A stretch of DNA of 17,320 nucleotides from Gammaproteobacteria bacterium. Lineage in GTDB: Bacteria; Pseudomonadota; Gammaproteobacteria; Xanthomonadales; Marinicellaceae. The notes under the pieces are model-generated. The model searched no databases. It saw only the letters and a list, made by a program, of their open reading frames with translations, and was not told where the DNA came from. The translations under genes were made by a program, and so were the position numbers. The DNA is taken from contig JAUHXW010000017.1 of the NCBI GenBank assembly GCA_030426705.1, positions 1-17,320 on the forward strand, written 5' to 3'. Positions 6,419-14,619 of the stretch are shown here, piece by piece. How positions within the stretch are numbered: the first letter of the stretch is position 1; every line of letters starts with the position of its first letter.

Positions 6419-7840
6419 TCAATTGGCTTTATGAATCGCCCTTTTGTCGACATTCATGGCTGCTTCGAAAACAGCTTCTGATAAGGTTGGATGCGCATGC
6501 ACAATGCGTGCCAAATCTTCGGCACAGCCTTTGAATTCCATGGTGACCACACATTCTTGCAACAAATCAGCCGCGTTGGCAGCATAAATGTGAGCGCCAA
6601 GCAGTTCATCGGTTTCAGCATCGGCAATCAATTTAACCATGCCAGTGGGTTCATTCATGGCCAAAGCGCGACCATTGGCAGCAAAGGGGAACGTGCCAAT
6701 TTTGTATTCAACGCCAGCTTCTTTCAGTTGTTCTTCGGTTTTACCGACCCAGGCAATTTCCGGTTCTGTGTAAATAACCCAAGGTATGGTGTTGAAGTCA
6801 ATATGACCATGTTCGCCCGCAATGCGTTCGACCACTGCCGAACCTTCCTCTGAGCCTTTGTGAGCCAGCATTGGGCCACGAACAACGTCTCCTACCGCCC
6901 AAACATTGGGTACGGAAGTGCGGCATTCGTCATCAACATCAATTTGACCTCGATCAGTCAGCTGAACGCCACAATCTTCACTCAGTAAGCCCGAAGTCTC
7001 GGCTTTGCGACCAACAGCCACCAATAACTTGTCGTAAACAGCAGTGGTTTTTTCACCGTTCTTTTCGTACACCACTTCAACTTTACCGTCTTTGACAGTG
7101 GCAGATTTAACGAATGTTGACAAGTGGATGTCCAAACCTTGTTTTTTGAATTCGCGGGCTGCCATTTTGGCAATGGTTTGATCACAAGCAGCCAGGAAAG
7201 TGTCCATGGCCTCAAAGACAGTCACTTCAGAGCCCAAACGATTCCAAACGCTACCCATTTCCAATCCAATCACACCAGCGCCAATTACGCCTAATTTTTC
7301 AGGCACGGCGTTCACATCAAGACCGCCCACATTGTCAAGAATGTATTCGTTGTCCACCTCTACATTGGGGATGTTAACCGGCACAGAACCACTGGCCAGA
7401 ATAATGTGTTGTCCTTCAACAATTTCAGTACCTTCATCCGTGGTTATTTCAACTTGGCGATCTTTAAGCAATTTACCGCTTCCGGCTTTGTAATTGACTT
7501 TGTTGGCTTTGAACAATTGCTTGATACCACCAGTCAATTGTTTAACGATTTTGTCTTTACGACCAATCATGGTGGGTACATCAATGGCGGCATTGTCAAA
7601 AGAAATGCCATGGACATCATAATGCTTGGTCATTTGCTCGTAATGCTTGGATGAGTCCAACAGGGCTTTGGATGGAATACAACCCACATTCAAACAAGTA
7701 CCACCCAATGAATAGTTGCCGTCCTTGCCTTTAAATCGATCAATACATAAAGTGTTTAAACCATGTTGAGCGGCGCGAATAGCAGCTACATAACCAGCTG
7801 GGCCACCGCCTATAATTACTACATCGTATTTATCTGTCAT
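6419..7840 (-). CDS. lpd: Dihydrolipoyl dehydrogenase (E3)
   Basis: 473-residue FAD flavoprotein that reoxidises dihydrolipoyl groups with NAD in 2-oxo acid dehydrogenase complexes. The FAD-binding motif GGGPAG is at 11-16. The redox-active disulfide is GGTCLNVGCIPSK with C49 and C54. The NAD-binding loop GAGVIG is at 187-192, the second FAD motif AVGD at 315-318, and the C-terminal catalytic pair H450/E455 sits in HAHPTLSE. Length is normal for the family and no residue is missing. It is the last gene of the operon, 10 bp after sucB. Its Shine-Dalgarno sequence (AAGGAGT on the minus strand, 7852-7846) overlaps the sucB stop codon, so translation is probably coupled. Its place next to sucB implies service to the 2-oxoglutarate complex; whether it also serves pyruvate dehydrogenase cannot be told here. 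Confidence 0.98.
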   Translation of the reverse strand: MTDKYDVVIIGGGPAGYVAAIRAAQHGLNTLCIDRFKGKDGNYSLGGTCLNVGCIPSKALLDSSKHYEQMTKHYDVHGISFDNAAIDVPTMIGRKDKIVKQLTGGIKQLFKANKVNYKAGSGKLLKDRQVEITTDEGTEIVEGQHIILASGSVPVNIPNVEVDNEYILDNVGGLDVNAVPEKLGVIGAGVIGLEMGSVWNRLGSEVTVFEAMDTFLAACDQTIAKMAAREFKKQGLDIHLSTFVKSATVKDGKVEVVYEKNGEKTTAVYDKLLVAVGRKAETSGLLSEDCGVQLTDRGQIDVDDECRTSVPNVWAVGDVVRGPMLAHKGSEEGSAVVERIAGEHGHIDFNTIPWVIYTEPEIAWVGKTEEQLKEAGVEYKIGTFPFAANGRALAMNEPTGMVKLIADAETDELLGAHIYAANAADLLQECVVTMEFKGCAEDLARIVHAHPTLSEAVFEAAMNVDKRAIHKAN

Positions 7841-7850
7841 GATTTACTCC

Positions 7851-9020
7851 TTACAAGTTCAACAGCATACGTGCTGGGTCTTCTAACATTTCTTTGACCG
7901 CCACCAGGAACAACACGGCATCTTTACCGTCAATGATTCGGTGGTCATAAGTCAAAGCCAGATACATCATCGGACGCACCACAATGTCACCATTAACCAC
8001 CACTGGACGTTCTTTGATGGTGTGCATGCCAAGAATGGCGCTTTGTGGCATATTGAGGATTGGTGTAGACATCAAAGAACCAAAGGTGCCGCCATTGGTG
8101 ATGGTGAAAGTGCCACCTGTTAAGTCATCCATGGTCAATTTGCCTTCATTACCAGCGATGGCGAAATCACGGATGTTGGTATCAATGTCAGCCAGGCTCA
8201 TGGCGTTGGTGTTTTTCAAAACTGGAACCACCAGCCCACGATCTGTGGCTACGGCAATGCCGATGTTTTGTTGTTTGTGATAGACCACATCAGTGCCTTC
8301 AACGGAAGCGTTGATGATGGGAAATTTTTTCAAAGCTTCGGTAGCGGCTTTGACAAAGAAAGACATCAGGCCCAATTTAATACCGTGCTTGTTGATGAAT
8401 TCTTCTTTGTATTTTTTACGGATGTCCATCACCGCTTTTAAATCAACTTCATTGAATGAAGTCAACATGGCTGCTGTTGATTGGGCTTCAATCATGCGGT
8501 CAGCGATTTTTTGACGCAAACGACTCATAGGCACACGCTCTTCCATCGGTGTGTTGGCTACGGTTTGCACATCAGGTTTGGTGATGCGTCCACCACGACC
8601 GGTGCCAGAAACTTGTGAGGCATCGATGTTGTTTTCATGCATCATTTTGCGAGCGGCTGGGCCAGCAGAACCGGTGTCAATTTTTTGTGGTCCGGCTTGT
8701 TCAGCAGGTTGATTGGTTGCTTTTGCTGGGGTTGAAGTCGCTTTTGGTGCTACTGACTCCTCTGCTTTTTCTGCAGGAATTTCGCCTTCCTTGACCACAC
8801 CAAGAACCTGATTGGCTTCAACCACATCGCCCGCTTCAACGGCAATTGATTCCAACACACCATCGGCTGGTGCAGGTACTTCCAAAACCACTTTATCGGT
8901 TTCGAGGTCGACCAGGTTTTCATCCCTTTTAACGAAATCACCGGGTTTTTTGTGCCAGGTGGCGACCGTGGCATCAGTGACTGATTCTGGTAAAACGGGC
9001 ACTTTTACATCAATGCTCAT
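7851..9020 (-). CDS. sucB: 2-oxoglutarate dehydrogenase E2, dihydrolipoyl succinyltransferase
   Basis: 389-residue core subunit of the 2-oxoglutarate dehydrogenase complex; it transfers succinyl from the lipoyl arm to CoA. It has one N-terminal lipoyl domain (1-77) with the lipoylated lysine K43 in ETDKVVLE. An alanine/proline-rich linker (about 80-115) follows, then the peripheral subunit-binding domain (about 118-151, AARKMMHENNIDASQVSGTG). The catalytic domain (about 160-389) carries the active-site motif YDHRIIDGKDA with H360 and D364. One lipoyl domain and 389 residues match the usual succinyltransferase rather than the multi-lipoyl acetyltransferase. The ATG is 6 bp after the sucA stop; its ribosome site GGAG overlaps the last codons of sucA. 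Confidence 0.98.
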   Translation of the reverse strand: MSIDVKVPVLPESVTDATVATWHKKPGDFVKRDENLVDLETDKVVLEVPAPADGVLESIAVEAGDVVEANQVLGVVKEGEIPAEKAEESVAPKATSTPAKATNQPAEQAGPQKIDTGSAGPAARKMMHENNIDASQVSGTGRGGRITKPDVQTVANTPMEERVPMSRLRQKIADRMIEAQSTAAMLTSFNEVDLKAVMDIRKKYKEEFINKHGIKLGLMSFFVKAATEALKKFPIINASVEGTDVVYHKQQNIGIAVATDRGLVVPVLKNTNAMSLADIDTNIRDFAIAGNEGKLTMDDLTGGTFTITNGGTFGSLMSTPILNMPQSAILGMHTIKERPVVVNGDIVVRPMMYLALTYDHRIIDGKDAVLFLVAVKEMLEDPARMLLNL

Positions 9021-9026
9021 ATTTAA

Positions 9027-11876
9027 TTACTCCGCGTCTATGGCCGATCCATGTTCTCCATGGATGGCATCTTTAATCAATTGTTGTTGTTCTTTGATAT
9101 GCACTTTCAATGCACCCACCGCAGGTGAAGGCGAGCCTTTTCTGCCGGCAAAATACAATGGAAAGCGATCAGCTATACAGTGTTGTAAATGGTGTCTGAT
9201 TTGGAACCAGGCACCCTGGTTAATCGGTTCTTCCTGGCACCAAATAACCTCTTTGGCATTTGGATAGACATCAATTTCTTTGATCAGGGCATTTCTGGGG
9301 AATGGGTACAACTGTTCGACTCTGGCCAGTGCCACTGTTTTGTTTTCTTCTTTGGTTAATTGTTCCAGCAAATCATAATAAACCTTGCCCGAACAGAAAA
9401 TGATGCGTTTAACGTCTTTTTTCTCAAGCCTGCGGTCTGGTATGACCGTTTGGAACTTACCTTTCAACAGTTGTTCCTTGGTTGAAGTGGCCAATTTGTG
9501 ACGCAACAAACTTTTCGGTGTCATCACAATCAATGGTTTACGTGCTTTGCGCAACATTTGTCGGCGAATCATGTGGAAAGTTTGTGCCGGAGTTGAAGGC
9601 ATACAAACTTGCATATTATTCACTGCACACAGTTGCAAATAGCGTTCCAGGCGCGCCGATGAATGTTCCGGTCCTTGACCTTCAAAACCATGAGGCAGGA
9701 ACATCACCAAACCACTCAAGCGGCCCCATTTGGCCTCGCCAGATGAAATAAATTGGTCAATCACCACTTGCGCGCCGTTGGCAAAATCACCAAACTGCGC
9801 TTCCCAAATAACCAAAGATCTGGGTTCAGTGGTGGCATAACCATATTCAAAGGCCAACACCGCTTCCTCAGACAGTACCGAGTTGATGATGTCAATTTTG
9901 TTTTTATCGGTTTCCAGCTTGGTCAGTGGTGTAAAGTTTTCATTTTGATTGACATTGTGTACCACTGCATGTCGGTGGAAAAAGGTTCCACGTTGTGAAT
10001 CCTGACCATCAATGCGGATTTGGTATCCTTCGTCCAGGATGCTGGCATAAGCCAAGGTTTCGGCAAATCCCCAATCCATGGGCATTTCACCATTCATCAT
10101 TTTGATGCGGTCCTGATTAATCTTATTGACCCGTGGATGAGGTTTCAGATCATCCGGTAAATCGGTGATTACTTCGGCATATTTTTCAAAGCGATCGGTA
10201 GAAATGGTGGTATCAACCTGTTCTGTCAGTTCGCCTTTGATATAAGGTGTCCAATCAACTGCAAATTTGTCGTTGTTGTGAGTTGGGCCAAATTCAACGA
10301 TGCCTTCTTTGTTGTCCAATCGCCCACGATATTGATCAACCAACTCTTTGGCAAAAGCGGCATCAATCACACCGGCATTGATTAATTGATCGGCATAAAT
10401 TTCACGAGGAGACTTGTGTGCCTTGATCAGTTTGTACATGTGAGGTTGCGTGGCAGATGGCTCATCGGCTTCGTTGTGTCCATGTTTGCGGTAACAAACC
10501 AAATCAATGACCACATCCATGCCAAATGTCTGTCGGTAATCGGCTGCAATCTGGGTGGCAAAAACCACCGCTTCAGGATCATCACCATTGACATGGAAAA
10601 TAGGTGCTTGCACCATTTTAGCCAGTTCGGTGCAGTACAAGCCTGCTTTCTTATCCAAAGCATGGGTGGTGGTAAAGCCGATCTGGTTGTTAATAATCAC
10701 ATGAATGGTCCCGCCAATGTCATAGCCTTCCACCATGGCCATGTTGAACAGTTCCATGTTAACGCCTTGGCCTTCAAAAGCAGCATCGCCATGAATCAAT
10801 ACGGGTACCACGACATTCTTGTTTTTGTCATCTCTTCTGACTTGTCTGGCTCGCACCGAACCCAATACCACAGGGTTGATGATTTCCAAATGTGATGGAT
10901 TGAAAGCCATGGCCAAATGAACATCGCCACCGGGAGTAGGCACATCTGATGAATAACCTTTGTGATATTTCACATCACCTGAATTGACATTATCTAATTC
11001 ATCAGCCTTAACACCATCAAACTCATCAAACAGGTCAGCAGGTGATTTACCCAAAATATTGACCAGCATGTTTAAGCGACCACGGTGCGCCATGCCGATG
11101 ACCAATTCTTTGGTTTTTTGTGCGCCCAAATGTTGAATCAAAAATGACATTTGCGGGATCAGTGCATCACCACCTTCGAGCGAAAAGCGTTTTTGACCGA
11201 CATATTTGGTGTGTAAGTAACGTTCAAGTCCTTCAGCCTGAGTCAAGCATTTGAGCATTTTTTGTTGCTCTTCTGCGGAGAATGGGAAGGCCCCTGCAGG
11301 CTTTTCCAGTCTTTGCTGCAGCCACTCACGTTTTTTGATGTCAGTGATGTGCATGTATTCAGCACCGATGTGCTGACAATAAATTTTCTCCAGCAAATCA
11401 ATGATGTCCTTCAACGGTAACTGCTCTGGCGCCACCAATGAGCCGGTGTTGAAGCTGGTATTCATGTCTGCTTCGGCCAGGTTGTGATAGGGAAGTTCCA
11501 AATCCGGGGTTTCAGGTCGCTTGGAGTAATTGATGGGGTCCAGTTTGGCTTTTTGGTGTCCGCGCAAACGGTAAGAATTAATCAGTCGCAACACATCAGC
11601 TTGCTTTTGCGCATGAACCGCATCACCAGATGTGGCTGCCATGGCTGGGTATTTACCTGCTTGTTCAAACTTTTCAATGATGGGCAAATGTCGCACATCA
11701 GGTGAGCCTTGATCTAATTCTTTGAACAAGGTTTGCATCTCGGCAGAGACCGATTGTGGGTCTTCCAGGTATTGGTCGTAGTATTGTTCCAACCAGGACG
11801 AATTGGTGCCAAAAAAAGCAGCCGATTTCTGTTTTTCTTTAATCCAGCTTCCCAAGGGATTTCTCTGTGTTATCAA
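9027..11876 (-). CDS. sucA: 2-oxoglutarate dehydrogenase E1
   Basis: 949-residue thiamine-diphosphate enzyme that decarboxylates 2-oxoglutarate and passes succinyl to the lipoyl arm of SucB. Visible features: the N-terminal E2-binding region ending in SSWLEQYYDQYLEDP (26-40), HRGRLNM (264-270), the thiamine-binding signature GDAAFEGQG (363-371) closed by NNQIGF (396-401), and the C-terminal transketolase-like half with PHGFEGQGPEHSS. Length fits the family (E. coli about 930). First gene of sucA-sucB-lpd. The start given is TTG at 11876 without a Shine-Dalgarno sequence. Residue 8 is also a TTG codon (11855), preceded by AGAGA, and is a plausible alternative start. A perfect TATAAT lies only 13 bases upstream of the first TTG, so the mRNA leader would be very short if that start is right. 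Identity is certain; the exact start is not. Confidence 0.97.
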   Translation of the reverse strand: MITQRNPLGSWIKEKQKSAAFFGTNSSWLEQYYDQYLEDPQSVSAEMQTLFKELDQGSPDVRHLPIIEKFEQAGKYPAMAATSGDAVHAQKQADVLRLINSYRLRGHQKAKLDPINYSKRPETPDLELPYHNLAEADMNTSFNTGSLVAPEQLPLKDIIDLLEKIYCQHIGAEYMHITDIKKREWLQQRLEKPAGAFPFSAEEQQKMLKCLTQAEGLERYLHTKYVGQKRFSLEGGDALIPQMSFLIQHLGAQKTKELVIGMAHRGRLNMLVNILGKSPADLFDEFDGVKADELDNVNSGDVKYHKGYSSDVPTPGGDVHLAMAFNPSHLEIINPVVLGSVRARQVRRDDKNKNVVVPVLIHGDAAFEGQGVNMELFNMAMVEGYDIGGTIHVIINNQIGFTTTHALDKKAGLYCTELAKMVQAPIFHVNGDDPEAVVFATQIAADYRQTFGMDVVIDLVCYRKHGHNEADEPSATQPHMYKLIKAHKSPREIYADQLINAGVIDAAFAKELVDQYRGRLDNKEGIVEFGPTHNNDKFAVDWTPYIKGELTEQVDTTISTDRFEKYAEVITDLPDDLKPHPRVNKINQDRIKMMNGEMPMDWGFAETLAYASILDEGYQIRIDGQDSQRGTFFHRHAVVHNVNQNENFTPLTKLETDKNKIDIINSVLSEEAVLAFEYGYATTEPRSLVIWEAQFGDFANGAQVVIDQFISSGEAKWGRLSGLVMFLPHGFEGQGPEHSSARLERYLQLCAVNNMQVCMPSTPAQTFHMIRRQMLRKARKPLIVMTPKSLLRHKLATSTKEQLLKGKFQTVIPDRRLEKKDVKRIIFCSGKVYYDLLEQLTKEENKTVALARVEQLYPFPRNALIKEIDVYPNAKEVIWCQEEPINQGAWFQIRHHLQHCIADRFPLYFAGRKGSPSPAVGALKVHIKEQQQLIKDAIHGEHGSAIDAE

Positions 11877-11888
11877 ATGAAATTGCGT

Positions 11889-11917
11889 ATTATACCTGAA
11901 CCATTTCAGGGTAAAAG
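11889..11917 (-). promoter_or_regulatory. Promoter and palindromic operator of sucA-sucB-lpd
   Basis: On the minus strand a consensus -10 TATAAT (11894-11889) is preceded at 17 bp by a weak -35 CTTTTA (11917-11912). The spacer is almost filled by a perfect inverted repeat, CCTGAA (11910-11905), ATGG, TTCAGG (11900-11895). A palindrome in that position is a classic repressor site. Transcription should start near 11882, about six bases before the TTG at 11876. The -10 and palindrome are seen directly; their function is inferred. Confidence 0.6.
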
Positions 11918-11999
11918 GCTATCTACTCAGAAAGCAGAAAAAATCAGACCAAAGCATGAGTTTTGAGATTCATTTACCCCTCTAACTGCAATTTCTGGC

Positions 12000-12005
12000 T
12001 ATAAT
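12000..12005 (+). promoter_or_regulatory. -10 element of the diguanylate cyclase gene
   Basis: Consensus TATAAT ends three bases before the first ATG (12009). No well-spaced -35 is seen; TTTACC at 11973-11978 is 21 bp away. Transcription from this element would begin near 12012, past the first ATG and just before the second (12015), which would give a leaderless or nearly leaderless mRNA. Confidence 0.45.
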
Positions 12006-12008
12006 TTC

Positions 12009-13742
12009 ATGTATATGAACAGTCATCTTAAGCAAATGTTATTTAAACCAGTCAATTATTATGTGATTGGAATTTTGTTACTGGCGATTGTTTATGCGGT
12101 ATTTTCTTTACAAAACGAAACTTCATTGCCCAGTATCAGCACCTGGTTATTAGGTTCATTTGCCATGTTGCTGGTGTGGCAATTTGGTGTACGCATGCCT
12201 TATTTGGGTATGATTTCTATGGAAAGGTTGGTGCAGTTTCATTTGTTGCTGACTTTGCCCATTGCTGAAACCCTGTTGATTTCAACCACCGCCAGTCTGA
12301 TCATGCCGTTCATCAACAAAACATACCGCATGAATTCGTACCATATAGCCACCGTCAGGGCGCTGAATAACTTGGCAATGAATACCATCATGTTGTTAAC
12401 CGTTGACTGGATATTAAGGCTTTGGTTAAGTTTACCTTTGACAGCATTGGACTCATTGTCTGTCAAAGTGATTATGTTTGCTGCCGTGGTGATGCAAATC
12501 ATTAATATCCTGATGATTTATATGTACTTTTTATTGGATCGCAAAAAAGTATCCAAATTATTCACGCCCGCCTATTTGTTTGCAGATTTTATTTATATCC
12601 CAGCAGGAGTGCTGTCAGCGTTGCTGTGGCAAGCGGATAATCCGATCACTTTTTATCTGTTTTGTGGATTTATGGTGGTGTTGCTTTTCAGTTTTTACGG
12701 ATTTAATCGACGCTCGAATCCTCAGGAAGCGGCATTTCCTCAAGCTGGTACGGAATATCCTACCAATTTTCTGGAAGTTGACCAGGTGACCGCTGCCATC
12801 AAAACACGTTGTGATCAACTGTTCAATGCCCAGGCTTTACTGTTGTTACAGTTAGCTGGTGAGGGCCATATCAAATCATTGCTGCTGGATGATGAAAAAA
12901 TAAGCCAGAAAGATTTAGAGGCCATCATGTTGGCAATAAATACCAAAGAAGAAATGGATTTTGGGCAACTCAAAATCAATGCCGGGATAGTGAATTACAT
13001 GACAGCTCTTTTCAAAGATCACAGTGGTGTTTTTGCCAGATTGTTGCTGATTCGTTTTAATAATCAAGCATTTATGGTGTCAGATTTAAACCTGTTGCGT
13101 TTGTTTGTGCAGCGTTACCGTCCAGGATTGTCTTATGCTTTGACCTTTGCTGCACTTTCAGAATATAAGAACAATCTGGAGGAGAAAGTTAAAGAACGAA
13201 CCAGACAATTGGAAGTGGTGAACCAGGAAAAGAGCGAGCTGGTTGAGAAACTAAAAATGATTTCAAAAACCGATGCCTTATCAAAACTTTACAATCGTCG
13301 CTATTTCGATGCTTTGATGAAACATTACACAGATAAACCACCGGCTCAATTGGCATTGGCTATTTTGGACATTGACCACTTCAAACAAGTGAACGACACC
13401 CATGGACATGATACTGGTGACTTGGTGATTCAATACATGGCACAAATCATTAAAAGCTGGTCTGAAGATGGAACCACTTTGTTCAGGTATGGTGGTGAGG
13501 AATTTGTGGTGTTGATGAAAGATAAGGACATTAATCAAGCGGAACAGACTTTGACGGAATTACTCAATCAGGTTCGTACATATCAATGGTCAAAGCTCAA
13601 GCTGAATGACTCATTGACAGTTAGTATCGGCTTGGCTCATTACCCGGCTTCAGCTTTAAATCAATTGTTCGAGCTGGCCGATACCGCGCTTTATCAGGCC
13701 AAATCCAATGGCAGAAATCAATTGGTAGTCAGTTCTCACTGA
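12009..13742 (+). CDS. Membrane diguanylate cyclase (GGDEF)
   Basis: 577-residue enzyme predicted to make cyclic di-GMP from two GTP. Residues 15-232 hold about seven hydrophobic helices (for example 18-35, 44-61, 77-100, 121-144, 153-176, 186-207, 212-232), a membrane sensor I cannot assign to a named MASE type. A soluble stretch at about 250-380 has a GAF-like look. A coiled coil at about 386-418 leads into the GGDEF domain (419-575). The active site is GGEEF at 495-499, with DIDHFKQVND (454-463) for metal and GTP and the closing ADTALYQAKSNGRNQ. The catalytic residues look intact. The product-inhibition motif RxxD is absent at its normal place before RYGGEEF. The start may be ATG 12009 or ATG 12015 (residue 3); neither has a ribosome site. 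The next gene begins one base after its stop, so the two are probably co-transcribed. The sensed signal is unknown. Confidence 0.94.
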   Translation: MYMNSHLKQMLFKPVNYYVIGILLLAIVYAVFSLQNETSLPSISTWLLGSFAMLLVWQFGVRMPYLGMISMERLVQFHLLLTLPIAETLLISTTASLIMPFINKTYRMNSYHIATVRALNNLAMNTIMLLTVDWILRLWLSLPLTALDSLSVKVIMFAAVVMQIINILMIYMYFLLDRKKVSKLFTPAYLFADFIYIPAGVLSALLWQADNPITFYLFCGFMVVLLFSFYGFNRRSNPQEAAFPQAGTEYPTNFLEVDQVTAAIKTRCDQLFNAQALLLLQLAGEGHIKSLLLDDEKISQKDLEAIMLAINTKEEMDFGQLKINAGIVNYMTALFKDHSGVFARLLLIRFNNQAFMVSDLNLLRLFVQRYRPGLSYALTFAALSEYKNNLEEKVKERTRQLEVVNQEKSELVEKLKMISKTDALSKLYNRRYFDALMKHYTDKPPAQLALAILDIDHFKQVNDTHGHDTGDLVIQYMAQIIKSWSEDGTTLFRYGGEEFVVLMKDKDINQAEQTLTELLNQVRTYQWSKLKLNDSLTVSIGLAHYPASALNQLFELADTALYQAKSNGRNQLVVSSH

Positions 13743-13743
13743 T

Positions 13744-14517
13744 ATGGAAATATTGATCATTTCATTGGTTGCCTTTGGCGCCTCTTGTCTGACGTTATTT
13801 TCTGGATTTGGCCTTGGAACATTGCTGATGCCGGTGGTGGCCTTGTTTTTTCCGCTCGAAATCGCCATTGGGGTCACGGCTGTGGTTCATTTGGCCAATA
13901 ATTTGTTCAAAGTGGCCTTGTTGGGCCGTCATGCGCATAAGGAAGTGTTGTTGAAATTTGGTGTCACAGCGGTCTTGGCTGCTATTATGGGAGCCTGGGT
14001 TTTGGGCTGGTTGGCTGAGCGGGGTGAGGTAGTCAATTATCAGGTTTTGGGTCAGTCATTTGAAACCAGCAGTTTGAAATTATTGGTGGGCTTTTTGATA
14101 TTGTTGTTTGTGCTTTTGGAATTGACCAAATGGCTTAAAAACAAAGCTATAGACAAGAAATTTCTGCCACTGGGCGGTTTGATCAGCGGTTTTTTCGGAG
14201 GCTTATCAGGTCACCAAGGTGCCTTTCGCAGTATATTTCTACTCAAAGCAGGACTGACCAAGGAGCAATTTGTCGCTACCGGGGTGATGGTGGCAGTGAT
14301 GGTAGATGTATCACGCTTAATGGTGTATGGCAAAAACCTGATAGCTGACCAGCAAACCATCAATTGGTCATTGGTCATTGCAGCATCTCTGGCTGCTTTT
14401 AGCGGCGCTTATCTGGGCAAGAAACTGCTGGAAAAAGTCACCATAATTTTTATCCATTGGTTGGTTTCCTTGTTATTGATATTTGTGGCTTTGGGTTTAA
14501 TCACCGGTATCATTTGA
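13744..14517 (+). CDS. TauE/SafE-family membrane permease
   Basis: 257-residue integral membrane protein of the TauE/SafE (DUF81) family, whose studied members export sulfite, sulfoacetate or related anions. About seven to eight hydrophobic helices are visible. Both halves carry the expected glycine-rich helix motifs: FSGFGLGTLLMPVVALFFP (19-37) near the N-terminus and GLISGFFGGLSGHQGAFRS (144-162) in the middle, an internal duplication typical of the family. The ATG is one base after the stop codon of the diguanylate cyclase and has no clear ribosome site of its own, which points to translational coupling. No sulfur-metabolism gene is near, so the substrate cannot be named. The pairing with a c-di-GMP enzyme is unusual and may only reflect shared transcription. 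Confidence 0.88.
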   Translation: MEILIISLVAFGASCLTLFSGFGLGTLLMPVVALFFPLEIAIGVTAVVHLANNLFKVALLGRHAHKEVLLKFGVTAVLAAIMGAWVLGWLAERGEVVNYQVLGQSFETSSLKLLVGFLILLFVLLELTKWLKNKAIDKKFLPLGGLISGFFGGLSGHQGAFRSIFLLKAGLTKEQFVATGVMVAVMVDVSRLMVYGKNLIADQQTINWSLVIAASLAAFSGAYLGKKLLEKVTIIFIHWLVSLLLIFVALGLITGII

Positions 14518-14619
14518 GTCTATCATTTCCAAAAACAAATAATCTTTTTTAATCAACTTGTCCTGTTTTGGTTTTCATGGTCGTTGCTATTGATGAGTTT
14601 AATCTATCGAGGTGAAGTT

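Noticed and set aside
8812..9267. A 151-codon plus-strand open frame across the sucB-sucA junction
   Set aside because: Antisense to two secure genes, no ribosome site and no recognisable domain.
10386..10895. A 169-codon open frame on the plus strand inside sucA
   Set aside because: It lies wholly antisense to a certain sucA sequence with conserved motifs; the protein is low-complexity in pattern and resembles no family. It is a shadow of codon bias.
14584..14619. Earlier ATG for the carbohydrate-binding-like protein
   Set aside because: It would place 12 residues in front of a proper signal peptide, and the good ribosome site GAGGTGA serves the ATG at 14620.
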